The notes under the pieces were generated by a model. It worked only from the letters and a program-made list of their open reading frames with translations, was not told the origin of the DNA and did not search any database. From Alnus glutinosa (lineage: Eukaryota; Streptophyta; Magnoliopsida; Fagales; Betulaceae), in NCBI RefSeq assembly GCF_958979055.1, contig NC_084888.1, positions 12,814,804 through 12,878,803 on the forward strand: 64,000 nt of DNA, in the 5' to 3' direction. The number at the start of each line of letters is the position of its first letter. The first letter of the stretch is position 1. Positions 24,534-37,600 of the stretch are shown here, piece after piece. The position numbers and the translations under genes are program-made.

Positions 24534-25264
24534 AGAACTTCACTGATAACCTCCGATCTTTCATCACTTTTGTAAAAAAATACCAAAACTTTTAAAAAGT
24601 ATCAATTTAGGGTATCAATCTTTCCATTTTTTTTTTTTTTTTTTCAATTTCAACAATCTGTTAGAATTTTCCGTTAATCTTATCAAAATTTCCATAATAC
24701 CTATGTATTTATTTAATTTTTAAAAAAAATTATAAAATTATAAAATATTCAAGCATTGGTATTTTTGCAAATTGCGTTAAATTCTGACCAATACCTAAAT
24801 TCTAGCAATTTTTTTCTTATTTTTTTTCCTAAAAAAAAGAAGAAGGGGGTCTTTTGGAAAATTTGAGATTTAACGGAAAATTCTAATGGAGCATTGAAAT
24901 TGAAAAAAATTGAAAGATGGATACCCTGTTAGAATTTTCCGTTAAATCCTATCAAAATTTCTAAAATACCCCTATATTTATTTTGTTTTAAGAAAAAAAT
25001 TAGAAATTTTTTCAAATATTCAAGTATTGGTATTTTTGCGAATTCCGTTAAATTCTGATCAATACCTAAATTCTAGCAATTTTTTTTTTCCTAAAAAAAA
25101 GAGAGGTATTTTGAGAATTTTGACATGATTTAATAGTAAATTCTAACAGATGGTTGAAATTGAAAAAAATTTGAAAGGATAGATATCCTAAATTGACATT
25201 TTTTAAAGTTTGAGTACATTTTTTCAAAAGTGATAGGAAGATGAGAATTTATAAGTGAAGTTCT
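24534..25264. mobile_element. 731-bp foldback element with about 80-bp inverted ends
   Basis: AGAACTTCACTGATAACCTC at the left faces AGAACTTCACTTATAAATTC (reverse complement of the right end), and the match continues through CTTTTGTAAAAAAATAC / CTTTTGAAAAAATGTAC to CAATTTAGGGTATC. Inside, a block beginning TTAGAATTTTCCGTTAA occurs at 24661 and again at 24929, a 268-bp direct duplication. No transposase is present. Confidence 0.75.
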
Positions 25265-27002
25265 AAGAAAAAAAAAAAAAAGTGAATTTATTTGGTGAAG
25301 TAGCGAGTTTTTAGGATTGGAATGAAATCATACATGGGTCAACTCCTAGTTTGTTATAAATAAATGTGCATGCTTCTTTTCTTTTCGCACATAAACATGA
25401 AATCAACAAGATTCTACCTACCTCACAAACCCTAAATTAATTTTCTCAACGTCATTCACAGTAGAAAAAAAATATTGAGTTTGACATGCCCTAGCCTTTT
25501 CATCAATTCACGTTGAAAATTTCAAAAATCCCTTCAAATGACAGCAATAAAGGTGCATGGAATAAACCAATTGAGTTCTCCATGAATCAATCATATATAA
25601 TTCGTAGCCCACCATAATATGAGAACATATTGACGCAATACAAATGATGGGATGGAAAGAAAAACATGAAACTAATTTCATTAATCCCAATAAAGTAATG
25701 AAAATAAAACTATATATATACCAATGTGGCATATATATATATGCATGCATACTGACAAAGTAAAGGAACATACAAAGAAAAATAGCTTAGGCACCCCTAT
25801 TGGCTATAAGACCCCACCTTCCCCACTCAGCCTTCCTTCTCTTCATGGCAACCCCACCATGAAAGAAAGTTCACATTTTTGCTCCAAATTGAAGAAAGCA
25901 TCCCATTCCTTTTCTTTCCCATCAATTGACATCCAAAAAATTTCGAGCTTTTAATTTGGTGGCACCCTAATTTATTGCCTTCGTTAGCGCAAACCCTCAC
26001 GCGTAAAGTCGGTGAAATCATTTAATTTATATTCTAGCTAATAGTACTTATCCTTACGTATGTGTGAGTTCAGTTGAATTGAGAGTAAAATGACAAATGC
26101 AAAGTTCGAATTCATAACACCATTTATCTAAAACCTCAAATCCAGAGAGAGATATATTTAAAGTCAAACTTCAACGACGGATCTATATCTGTGTGCTGTC
26201 TAAAACTTCTCAAAACGTGTTCTTAGTTTTGAAATTGACACATGAACTATTTCATGTTGGAGGTGCAGATTTTGATCGATCTCTTCAAATTTCTTATAAG
26301 AGATGGAATGGAATATGAGACGGGTGTGATGGTGATATATACATGTGGTCCTTTTAGCTAGCATGAATATTGCCGGGACCATAAAAGATGCTACACATAA
26401 CTGCATGCAACCACATCACTCATATATATATATATATACAAGTATACTAGCTAGGATGTTACTGCTTGCTACTCAATTATGTCTCTTGAGTGGGGCTAAG
26501 AATGTCTCCCACAGGTCAATCGTTGCTCCTTGCATGATTGAAAAGGTTTTGAGATTAAACTGGTCCCGAGATCATGACTTTCAGCTGCATGTGTTAATCA
26601 TATCGATCTGGAGGGATCAGAATTTTTATTAGATGGGCTTTGGAGACGATTCTAGAACTGAATTTGGCCAACTTAACTAAGTCCTAATTGGAACAAGATG
26701 GAAGAAGATGAAAATTTTCAGATATGTTCGATCAGATGGTTTTTGGCTAATTGATTCAATCAAAATCTTCCCCATGCCAGCTAGGGATAGTGACAGTGTA
26801 TCTCTTTTGTGTGGGGGCACTGGGGATACGGTAAGCGCCAAAGATCATAAATATTTGGCTAAAGCTAGACCAGTTAGAAGTTTGATGTGGCAGGCTTCAA
26901 CGTGGATATCGAGAAGTCCACTCAAGTAGTACAATGCTTGAATGGGCTTTTGCCCATCTCTGATCAAAATTCAGAATAACAGCAAGAAATCTATTACCTT
27001 AA

Positions 27003-27720
27003 GTGTGATACCCTGGATATTTATGTAAAGATCGTAAGAAAAATTTAGGGAATCCTAACTTCCCTGAATAAAACGAAAAATTTCCTAGAAATAGCAAGAA
27101 ATAATTTGAAGTAGGTTTTCAAAAGATAAAATGATGGATTTTGGGCCGAGCCTGAGAACATCACAACGTGCACGCTGGAAATTAAAGAGCTTTTCGAATT
27201 GGAGTCATATACGTATGTAATTCAGAAACTCGTAGCAAAAGTTATGTATAATTTAGGATCGTGTGCAAAATAGTGCCACGTGTTTGCTGCTGACTATTCC
27301 ACACGTCAACCCCATATTGTGACACGTGTCAACCACATGCTATGCCACGTGTCTGACAATAACTATCCCGCATGTCAACCTTAGATTATGTTTGATTCGG
27401 TATTATGTGTAAAATAGTGTCACGTCTCGACTTCAGATTGTGCCATATGTCACTTCCCAAAAAATCATACAAGCACCAATGCCACGTGTCATCACCAGGC
27501 AGTGGCACACATGTCACTTCAAAAAAAAAAAAGATTTTTTTCTTCTCTATAAACAGCAGAGTTTAATAGTGAAATTTCACATCTCTCATTCCTTTGTTTT
27601 TAGCACTTAAAAAGAGATTTTTGAAAATATTAGTAGTGAAAAAAGAGAAAAAAATGAAAGAAATTCTCAAAAAAATTGGAGCCTATTAGAACCTCAGTAA
27701 GATAGGCACGTTATACATTA
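27003..27720 (+). mobile_element. LTR-like sequence with G-box cluster and TATA box
   Basis: It starts with TGTGATACCCTGGATATTT, the usual start of a group of plant Gypsy-type LTRs. Four CACGTG cores lie at 27277, 27323, 27346 and 27483 within GCCACGTGT or GACACGTGT contexts, in a loose repeat. CTATAAACA follows at about 27547. The 3' boundary and a partner LTR were not found, so it is called a solo or truncated LTR. Confidence 0.55.
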
Positions 27721-28694
27721 ACAAGGTATTTAAAGCAAGACAAGTAAATACTCATACCATTTGGAATATTAAATCCTCTTACTAGCTGAAATATTAAATA
27801 TATTTTTACATGCATAGTAAGTAAATCTCTTTAATTACCAGCAATGATACTTTTTGCTTGCATTTATTTACTTACAATGATATTGATATTTTATCATAAA
27901 TATTTTTTGTGGATATATATGAGCATGCTCTTTAAAATACTTGCAATTGAGAGAAAGAGAAATTTATGAAAAGTATACATAATACAAATTTAAAAATTAT
28001 TTTCAAGAACAATTTTATGAATAAAGAACAATATAAAGTTTACCCACGGCAAACCCAATTTGTTCGAGGATTAATTATACGTTTGAACAATTGTACAATA
28101 TATTATGTAAATAAATATAAATGAGTTTTTTTTTTTTTTTTAGTTAATGCTCTTGTATATATTATTCTTACAATTATAGTTCAATTAAATTATCTTGCTA
28201 TTTTTAAAGTCAAGTCACAGGAGTAACTCTTAAGGATTTGACACACACATACATATTTATTGGGTGATCACAACAAATTAACAAGAGACTCCGAGACAAT
28301 GCTATTCAATCTTTTCCAAGCACCCGATTTAAATATATATATGGAAGTGGGAATAATTGAATTGTATGAACACATTCACTCATATACATGCCAAACAAAC
28401 AGACCTTGTTTGTGAAGTAATACACTTAAGATAATGATGCTATTCAAACTCCATTGAACAACCACATTCCATGAACACAATTGCTCCTAATACAGGTGTT
28501 CATATCTCAACCAGTGTTTTCTTTCCTTTAATTAATATGTTGGGTATTTCTCATTCATCCTTTGATGTACGTGAGTCTCTATTTTACTATAACCGTTTCA
28601 AAATCGCAAGGGGCAACAAGCTGTTGAACTTATGGAACTTGGACATTTAAGTTTGACTAAGCCTCTTACTCCTTATGGCAAGTTATAATCTCGC

Positions 28695-31600
28695 TTAGTG
28701 TTGTTGATATATTACTCGATTGTGTCTAACCAATGAAACTGGTGGGTACAGATCTTTGCTCAAATCAACTGAAGGATTAGAACCAGCAATGCTCCTCATA
28801 TCTCCACTAGAAACTACCGTTGGCTTTTTATGGCACAGAAAATCTTCCATAAAAGGACTCTGCAAACTGTCAGAGAAATACCTGCAAGCTCTTTGCTTAG
28901 CTCTAGTTGACTCTGTGAGATTCATGTAGCTGGGCGTATGGAGATTCCTTTCCCCTATTGTTTCCATCAAGAGAGTGTTACTAGATACTAGAGTTGGAGA
29001 TGTGGATGTAGATGAAGTTGATGCACGGCTCTCATCGTATAGAGATTCGGAACTTGGGGCAGAAGATGAGTGACTAATTTGACCAACTGAAAGTGGTCTA
29101 GCTGAGATCCTAGTTGTGACATTCTCCCTTCTTACTTTCACCAAGTCATGATCTGAAGAATATGGATGAAAACTGAGAACTTGATCATCGCTTTTACTAG
29201 ACAATGGAGTCAGTTCTGAGGGGTTAGTCATCAATCTGCTTTCCCATGGCTTGACCGCCATCCATCGGTCTAACCAGCTCCATCCAGAGATGTTCTTATC
29301 TTGCCTATGATGCTTGGGAGAAGTCACTGACTTGCTGGTTCTTGACATGGGACTAGCAGAAAATCTTGGTTGCTGAAAACAAGAAATTCAACATACTCAA
29401 AGAACAATTATTTTATATATTCAAACACTTAAAAGGTTTAAATGCCAACAGATCCATATGAATCATTTTCCAGGCAGCTTTAACTAGGTGACATATTCGG
29501 TCCATTTACTATCTTACCAAAGAAAAAACAATGTATTGGGTCCTCTCAATTTCGTTACCTGTTGAAAGCGGGAGTAGGCAATTGCTCTCTCCCTCTTGAG
29601 AGCTCCTTCTTGCCTAATTTGTAGCTTTGCTCTGATTTCATCAATGGTTCCAGGACTATCACACCATCCTTTCTGAGAATTGTCAAGATACACAAGATTG
29701 ATAATACTGTTAACATTGAATATCCAGAGATGGCATCCTCATAATTAGAATACATCAAATCTTGAAAAACAAGAGCCTATGATATTGAACCTCAGTCTGC
29801 TTGATGGGATCAGCTAGGTGTTCATCCAATAATTTTTGTAAACCTAGCCCTTCTAAGGATGTCCTGACACTCTGTGCCCTTACTCGAGCCTGAACCCGAA
29901 CAAGAGCCTGCATGCACCTCAGTGTAACAGCAGCTTGCTTCCGAACCTGCCGGCCTCGAAAGATAGCTTGAAGCCTCACCACTGCTTTCAAAGCCCTCAA
30001 AGCCTGTCTCGCCTGCAATCATGTCATTAAGGCCACTGAGAAGAAGGGCATAAACATTACTTCAAAAGCATATGAGAGGAATTAAGGAGCACATATATGA
30101 GAAGATTATGGACATTATTTTCTTGCAATATAATTCAAACAAAAAGAAAAAGAATGGAACATTGGGATCTTTCCAAAAACAGTTATCAAATAGTTTTTAG
30201 GTATACATAGATAATATAGTTGCAACAACCCAGTCCACAAAAACCATTTCCGAGGCAGTTTCAAAAGCCAAACTTGCCAAAAGGCTGATACTTGAGGATG
30301 GACAAATAACCCAATCTCCAATTGGTTGCTGAGAATACAGAGGAAATGCATGACACAATAATTCGAGTATTGAAGTTTCCTCTTGTTTTGTTTTAAAAGA
30401 GTGAAATTGATGCAGACACCAGATACAGGCTACCGATCACGTGTATGGATGCCGACATTGGAGGACAACTCAGCCAACGACAGAGGAAGTGTAGGACACT
30501 GTAATTCTGTTACTGATGTTTTCTCTTGTTTTGTTTTGAAAGAGTGAAATTGGTGCAGCCACCAGATACAGGCCACAAATCACGCATGTATGGAAGCCAA
30601 CGTCGGAGGACAACTCAGCCAATGACAGGAAATGTAGGACACTGTAATTCTAGTACTGATGTTTTCTCTTGTTTTGTTTTAAAAGAGTCAAATTGGTGCA
30701 GACACCAGATACATGCCACTGATTAAACATGTATGGACGCTGACTTCGGAGGACAACTCAGCCAATGACTTATTAAGAGCTGAAGATTATGTTATTGCCA
30801 TGTTTATTATTCTGCATTTTATTTTATTGTCATGTTAGTTATTTACCTGACTTTGGGCTCTATGTTCTTTCTTTTTAGTTTGAGCTTATGTTATTTCTTT
30901 GGTGGGCTATCCAGTCCAAGTGAGACTAGCGTTTAGTTCCCTAGTCTATTTAACCATATTTTTATATTATTGTCAGAACACTTTTGAAGAATAAAATAAT
31001 TTGTAGGCTGTTTTTCCCCTCTGTCTTCTTCCTCTTCCCCGTTCCCTTGCTTCTTCTCCCTCTTTCCAACTTTTTTCCTTCTCCATTTAAATTCATTGTT
31101 TGTTTCTATTGTTCATACAACATCAGAAATGCACGAGTCAATCAACAAAAAATTATCATTCTAGCTATAATTGATGACTGGTCATATTGTTTCCTGTGTA
31201 ATAGACAATTTAGAAACAAACTCATAAATAGTTTTTCTTTATTAGGTTTTATTGCTAACGGTTGAAAGTCTAAATTTTTCCTTCAAAGTAGCTAACCTAG
31301 GAAAACATTTTTTTTTTTTCCTAAAAAAAAGGAGAACAGGATGACCCCATCTAGTGCAAAGATTAGGAGTACTTTGACAATCATTTAATTTTGTTGATAC
31401 AGTTAATCGCACAGCAGGGAAACCTAGCCTAGTGCACCCGCAAAGACAACAAGAAATGACACAGGTGACTCGTTGGATGAAGCTGGCAGTCGACATTCCG
31501 CTGCCTAAGTCAGTGGGATGATTTAGTGAAGGGTAATAAGCTAAGAGAGTAATGGGTGAATTAGATGTGTGTACCTTAGGCTTAAGGTTGTAGACTACTC

Positions 31601-34600
31601 GCAAAGACAAACAACACAAGATTCACAACTCTTCTCAAAACCAAGAGTCAATCAAGGATTCGAGGCAAACATAAGAGAAAACTCAACCTTATGGTATTTC
31701 TTATCGTTAAACATCAAAACACATCATAAATTCATCATAGAACCGTGGCTCTAGATAGTCATAACATATATTTATACTACCTAGGTTGTAACACCCCGCT
31801 TCAAAAATCATAGATTAAAATGTGAAACCAAGTGTAGGATTGATAAACCCAATGGAAACACATGGTAACTAAAGGGGAATGATTAAGATAATGATTATGT
31901 GAGTAGTTATGGTGCGAAGGTTAATTAGGATTCCTAAAGGGCAGGAAAACATTGGAAACACTATCTTAAAAAGAGCTTTCTAGAATGGGGTTACCACAAT
32001 GTGCATCTCAAAAAGAGCTTTCTAGAATGGGGATGCACGTGCAATTCTGAGAAAGTTATGCATGTTTTAATAAACCCTGCGCGATGCGGTCAAACATATA
32101 AAAAGAAAAAAGAAAAAAAAAGAAAAAAAAAAAAAGTAAACCAAAGTTCGATGGAAAGCATAGAGCGTTCGATGCGACTTAGGACACAAAATATCAGTTT
32201 TTTGAGCTAATTAAAGGGTGTTTTAGGGCTAGGGTTTCATTTTGTGTGCCCCCAACATTCCTACACAAGTCACGACCCAAAAACCTTTAGAGAGAGAAAG
32301 AGAGAAATTGAAGGAAAGATGTGAGATTTGAGAGGATAACAAGAGAATGGAGTGTGCTTGGAGCAAGAAAACTTAGAGAAAGCTTAAAAGGTAAGCTCCT
32401 AACATTTTTCTTTTCAAGTTTCTTGAAGTTTCTACTAATTTATGGTACATGGATTTACTATTTCGAGATTTGTGCAATATGGGTATGTATTTTATGCATA
32501 AATTAGTAGACCATATTTTATGCAATATGGTTAATAGGTTTGTTGATTAATGTTTCTAGGATGAATCTTAGAGGTTTGATATTGATTATTGAGTAGGTAG
32601 GTTATAGTTTTGTTAAGCATGTGATATCTCGTTGTTTTATTATGATTAATCTATTGTTTAGAGAAATTAAATGTAGACCCATGTGTTTTAAAGATATATT
32701 ATGGTAGATTTGTTATTGGGTTGGATCTGGATGAGAAAGGTTGAAATATGGATGTATGTACCATGTATTAAAGACTAGTTTATGCTTAGAACAATGTTAG
32801 GAGTTAGATTAAGACCTTAGATTGTGTTAAAATGGGAGAAGTTAGGACCATTTTAGAAAATGGGATTTTGCCAGAACATTGAATGTATGACCCAAGTATC
32901 GAACAATCGATGGCTCCATCGAATGATCGATAACCAGGCAGAAAGTCTATTTTGTCCAGATTTAGGGTTTAGGCACTAAGGTAGGGTTTTTAGATAAGAC
33001 CTTTCTAATTAAGGAAATTATGTGACACGATTGTAAGGCTTTGTGTAAAGACCTGAAGAAGATTTTCAAGGAATGGATCAAGATAGTAGGACAATACACA
33101 ACGATGAGAACCGAAAGGAGAGTTTAAGCAACCTATGTAAGCAAGCTACCCTTATGCTAGTATCCTTATAAATATTAATCTAGTACATTTTACATACAAT
33201 AATATGTAAAGTTTTCAAAAGAAAAGCCTGGATTACCTTTTATCATTATGAAAAGTATGAAAATATTTTTATGCATGAAATGTGTGACGTGGATTACTTT
33301 TATAAAATTATCTGAAATTATGCACGCTTAAAGACTGTTTTATTATGCATATATGAAATGAAATGCATATGTGGTTATGTGTAAGATGTTATGGAAAATA
33401 GATGAAATGTGAAACAGAATAATGAATGGTGACACCGGTACCGTGTGGGTGTTTTAATGAACTTGGGAGGTAGTGCAACACCCCATTCGTTGGGGTGTGG
33501 CTTCACAAGACGTTAGCCCTAAGTAAAGGGGGTTAAGCCAATAAAGAGGGGTTGAACGGACCACCCCTTGTCAAAAGATGATGTGCAGGACAAGCACAAC
33601 CTTGCTTTGGGGGTGATGCAGGGCTAGAGATGTTAGTATGGATACTTTATGCATGAAATGATGATATTTACAAAGGGAATGTTTTTAGTAAAATGTTTTT
33701 AGAGGAATATTTCTAAAAGGTTAATTTTGGAAAAGAATGTGGCATTAAAAAGACTCTTGTCTATGTAATGAAATGGTCATAGTCATACACTAACACTAGC
33801 TTAGTTGCTTACTGGGTCTCGGTGTTTTATAGAAGAGCCAACTAGGCTTTGAGTAAGAAGGACCTTGAGGCATATGCGATCGTCGAGCATAATAATATTG
33901 ATTTGGCTATCACATGAGGACTCATTGTAGAATTTCGCGAGCTATAGATGGTAACTAGTACTCTTGGGTGACATATTCTAAACAGTACTGATGTGTATAA
34001 TGTAATGATTTAAGTTATTGTTATGATTTTTAGTAAATGCTTTGATTGTAATAATTAATATTGATAGAACAAAAGAAAAATTATATATTTTCACTGCTTA
34101 ATATTCTCTTTTGAGGAGTAGGGGATCCCTTGGGATTTCTTTACTTGGTAAATAGGTTAGGGGAGGCACACATGAGTTAAATATCAGTTAATTTTTTTTT
34201 TTGAGGCATTATACCTAAACCTAATAAGATACTGAAATAAAGTAGGTTACAAAAACCTTGACACAACTCGTTTGAACAAGGTCATAGCTCGTTCGAATGG
34301 GTAATTGCTAGTTCGAACAGGACCACGAAGAACTCAAAAAAGTTAGAAATTTCATCATTTGATCACACGAGTTGAAAATTTACACAAACTAACACGAGCA
34401 AGTGAACTCGTTCGAACGGGACTAGGGTTTTATAGCTTTCTCAGCTTTTTGAAGTGGCGCGCTTGAACTCGACTTCAAACGAGTTAGCGAATGAGCAATT
34501 CTGGAACTCCAATGGCTCATCTCGTTTGCATTTGTGTGCAACCGAGATAGTGAATGAGCACTATTGTAAGCCTCCTAGGTCATCTCGTTCGTACGACACT

Positions 34601-37600
34601 TCAGACGAGATTGTGAGTGAGTGCTTCTATAACTCCCCTAGATCACCTCATTCATACTCTACAGACGAAGTTGCGGACAAGCCTTTTTGTAACTCCATTG
34701 GATCACCTCATTTGTACGAGACTACATACAAGGTTGCAGAAGAGCTGTTCTAGACCCTTCCTATGGCCTTATGCACTAGCTTGTTCGTACGAGTCATTAA
34801 TCAAATGAATCTTGGCAGAAGAGCTGTTCTAGACCCTTCCTATGGCCTTATGCACTAGCTTGTTCGTACGAGTCATTAATCAAATGAATCTCGACACTCG
34901 TCTCAGCTCGCATCTTCCTCATAAACTCAAATGAATCTCGGTCTACATCAACGCCCTTTTCAATCAGCCTTTCCAACTGGGCACAGAGTTTGTAGTAGAC
35001 TTCTGTATCATGCCCATGGTCCCGGTGGAAGCGAAAATACTAGTCTCCTGATTTGGACTTCGAGGAAGACATCATCCTTGGCGACTATTTAAGCCTTTGT
35101 CATTCTGGACCTGCATTAGGACCTCGGTGCTCGACGAGTTGAAGAGCATGTAGCCAACGGACCCCTGGGATAGGGGCTCCGATCGTTCATGGTTGGAGTC
35201 TAGGCTTTTTTGAGGGTCGGATGTTTAAGGCTTATCTGACTGAGGGGTGTCCTTTATCTTCTTGTCTAGGCGGTAGCCACTGGCTCAATCACGTTGCTCG
35301 GTGAATAACCGTATGGTATCCTCCGCGTAAACTGTTGTTGCAACGTGGAACCTTGTGGCAGGATTCCCCTGAGTAAGGCTGCCAATACCACACTCTCATC
35401 CTGGTCATCCACCATTAGCTTCTCCTTTTTGAATCACCCCAAGAACTGCTTTAGGGATTTGTCTTCCCTCTGTTTAAGGGCGAGTGGGCATGCGGCTGGT
35501 TTCCTCCTCCTCCTTCACCGATTGCGAGAAGAACTGCTTCTCAAGGTCCTTAAATGAATCGACTGAGCCCGACGTTAATCCCCAAACCACATCTGAGATG
35601 GACCCTCACAAAGTGGTGGGAAAGGCTCTACACATGATTTCGCCAGGCGCTCCCTAGAAGAACATGTGGGCCTTCTAGGTCTCCATTACCTTGGTAGTGA
35701 AGGGAACGTTGGTCCCCTAAAGCAAGTTCTCTAATGTCTAGACTCGTTCGTCGTTAATTGCCTTTCCCATGGTGTTGAGCTCGTCCTGGAGATCCTTGAA
35801 GCATGCATCGACCTCAACATTTCGCTGAAGGGCTTCATCTCCCTCGGGCTCCCTACGCACTTCTTCCTTCTTCCTGGTGTGGCTCTGCCGATCCTAGCCA
35901 CTAGCCTCCTCTCAAGGACTGGTCAACAAACGCTCTTCATCGTGGATAGAGATATTTGGCTATCATTCCACACGCTACTTGAGTTCATCATTCTGTCGTT
36001 GAACTTGGGTCATATTTTGGGAAAGAGCCGCATCTGCTCTTCCAATGCTGCCAGTCACAAGTCTTGGGGGGTCTCCACACACTCCATCCTGACTCCCTAT
36101 GACTGGATTCAGGATTGGTTAGCAAGCTCTCTTCATCGTGGATAGAGATATTTGGCTATCATTCCACACGTTGCTTGAGTTCATCGTTCTGTTGTTGAAC
36201 TTGGGCCATATTTTGGGAAAGAGCCCGCAACTACTCTTCCAATGCTACCAGTCACTAGTCTTGGGGGGTCTCCACACACTCTGCCCCGACTCCCTGTGAC
36301 CGATTCATGGCAAGGGTCTTTTGTCTAGAAACGATGTGACTTTTTATCGTTCCCACATACAACATCAAAATGTTGATACAGTTGACTGCACACCATTGAA
36401 ACCCAACCTAATGCACTTGCAGAGACAACAAGAAAGGACACGGGTGACATGCCAGAGGAAGCCAACGGCGGACACTCCGATGATGCCTAAGTTTGTGGAA
36501 TAATTTGTGAAGGGTAATACGCTAAGAGAGCAACGGGTGAATTAGACATGTGTACCTTAGGCTTAGGGTTGCAGGCTTCCTTTATAATGCTACTATCAAT
36601 GAGGTAAGTAGGCTGGGCTTGGAATGTATCGGAGGTCCTAGGCCTGATAAGGTAAGAGGTGATTCATTGTGAAGATCTTTCCTTGTAGGTCTCCTTAGCC
36701 AACCTTGTTCCTTATAAGACTGATCTTTCCTTCTAGGGGGGCATGTCCATAATAGGCAAGGTTATAAAGGGGTGATGTGATGTGATCAAATTAGAGCGCT
36801 AAGCCCCTTCTTGATTTGATGTGATGTGATGTGACAGACATATAGGGGACAATTTGAGTGAGACTGAAACCAAGTGTCTATGCAAGGATCATGGAAGGCA
36901 AGACTGCAGTTGGGTAGACGTTTTAGCCACTCCCTTCTTTGAACTCACCCAAGCAAACTACAGTCTGTATTGCTTTAGTTTTGTTCTCCTTCATTACTCT
37001 TCTTGAACTTAGACATGGGAAGAGAGTGCAGAATGGAAAATTCTAGTCCCTGGCTGTGAAACTGTAGGAAAGGATCATCAGGATTGGCCTTGTTCAGAAG
37101 CTGCCTTCCAACTCAGTCACACCACAGAATGCATCCTATAGTAACTGAATAGGAGAATAATGGTACAAACAGTATCAATAAAGGGAATTTCCCATGATTT
37201 GGATCTATTGCAGTGTACGTTGGAGAGGCTTACTCTTGAATAACTCTGTGAAGAAGGCCTTTAGGAATGGAGGGGTTGATTAGATCAAAGCAGCAAATAG
37301 ATAGTAGACTGACAATGGAGGGGTCAGATGCATGCCAAAGCTGAAACCACGTTCTAATCAATTATTCTACGGCGTTATTTTTTAGGTATTGGCAGTTGGC
37401 ACTTCAAAGTAATCGTAAAATACTAAATACACAACTGAAAACGATGGCATTGCTTGCTGGAAGCAGATGGAGAGCAATGAAAGGGACGGGACTGATAGAG
37501 ATGGACAAAGAAAAGCCGTTAATATGGGAAGGTAGCCCCCCACCTTGCCAACTTGCCTGATTGCTTGCCAATCTGGGATGCTAACAAACGAAGATGGTGA

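Larger units (their letters stand above)
16640..28690. other. 12-kb intergenic region without genes
   Basis: AT-rich DNA with long T or A runs (for example 17430-17467, 20217-20252, 24147-24167), a TA microsatellite at 16905-16942 and another at 18127-18155. Several MITEs are listed separately. No spliced gene, RNA gene or conserved protein was recognised on either strand; the short open stretches are not supported. Confidence 0.6.

Noticed and set aside
28720..28929. Plus-strand open stretch of 69 codons
   Set aside because: It is the antisense of the last IQD exon.
31242..31619. 125-codon minus-strand open stretch
   Set aside because: It spans an LTR-like repeat also present at 36371, where the frame is not kept.
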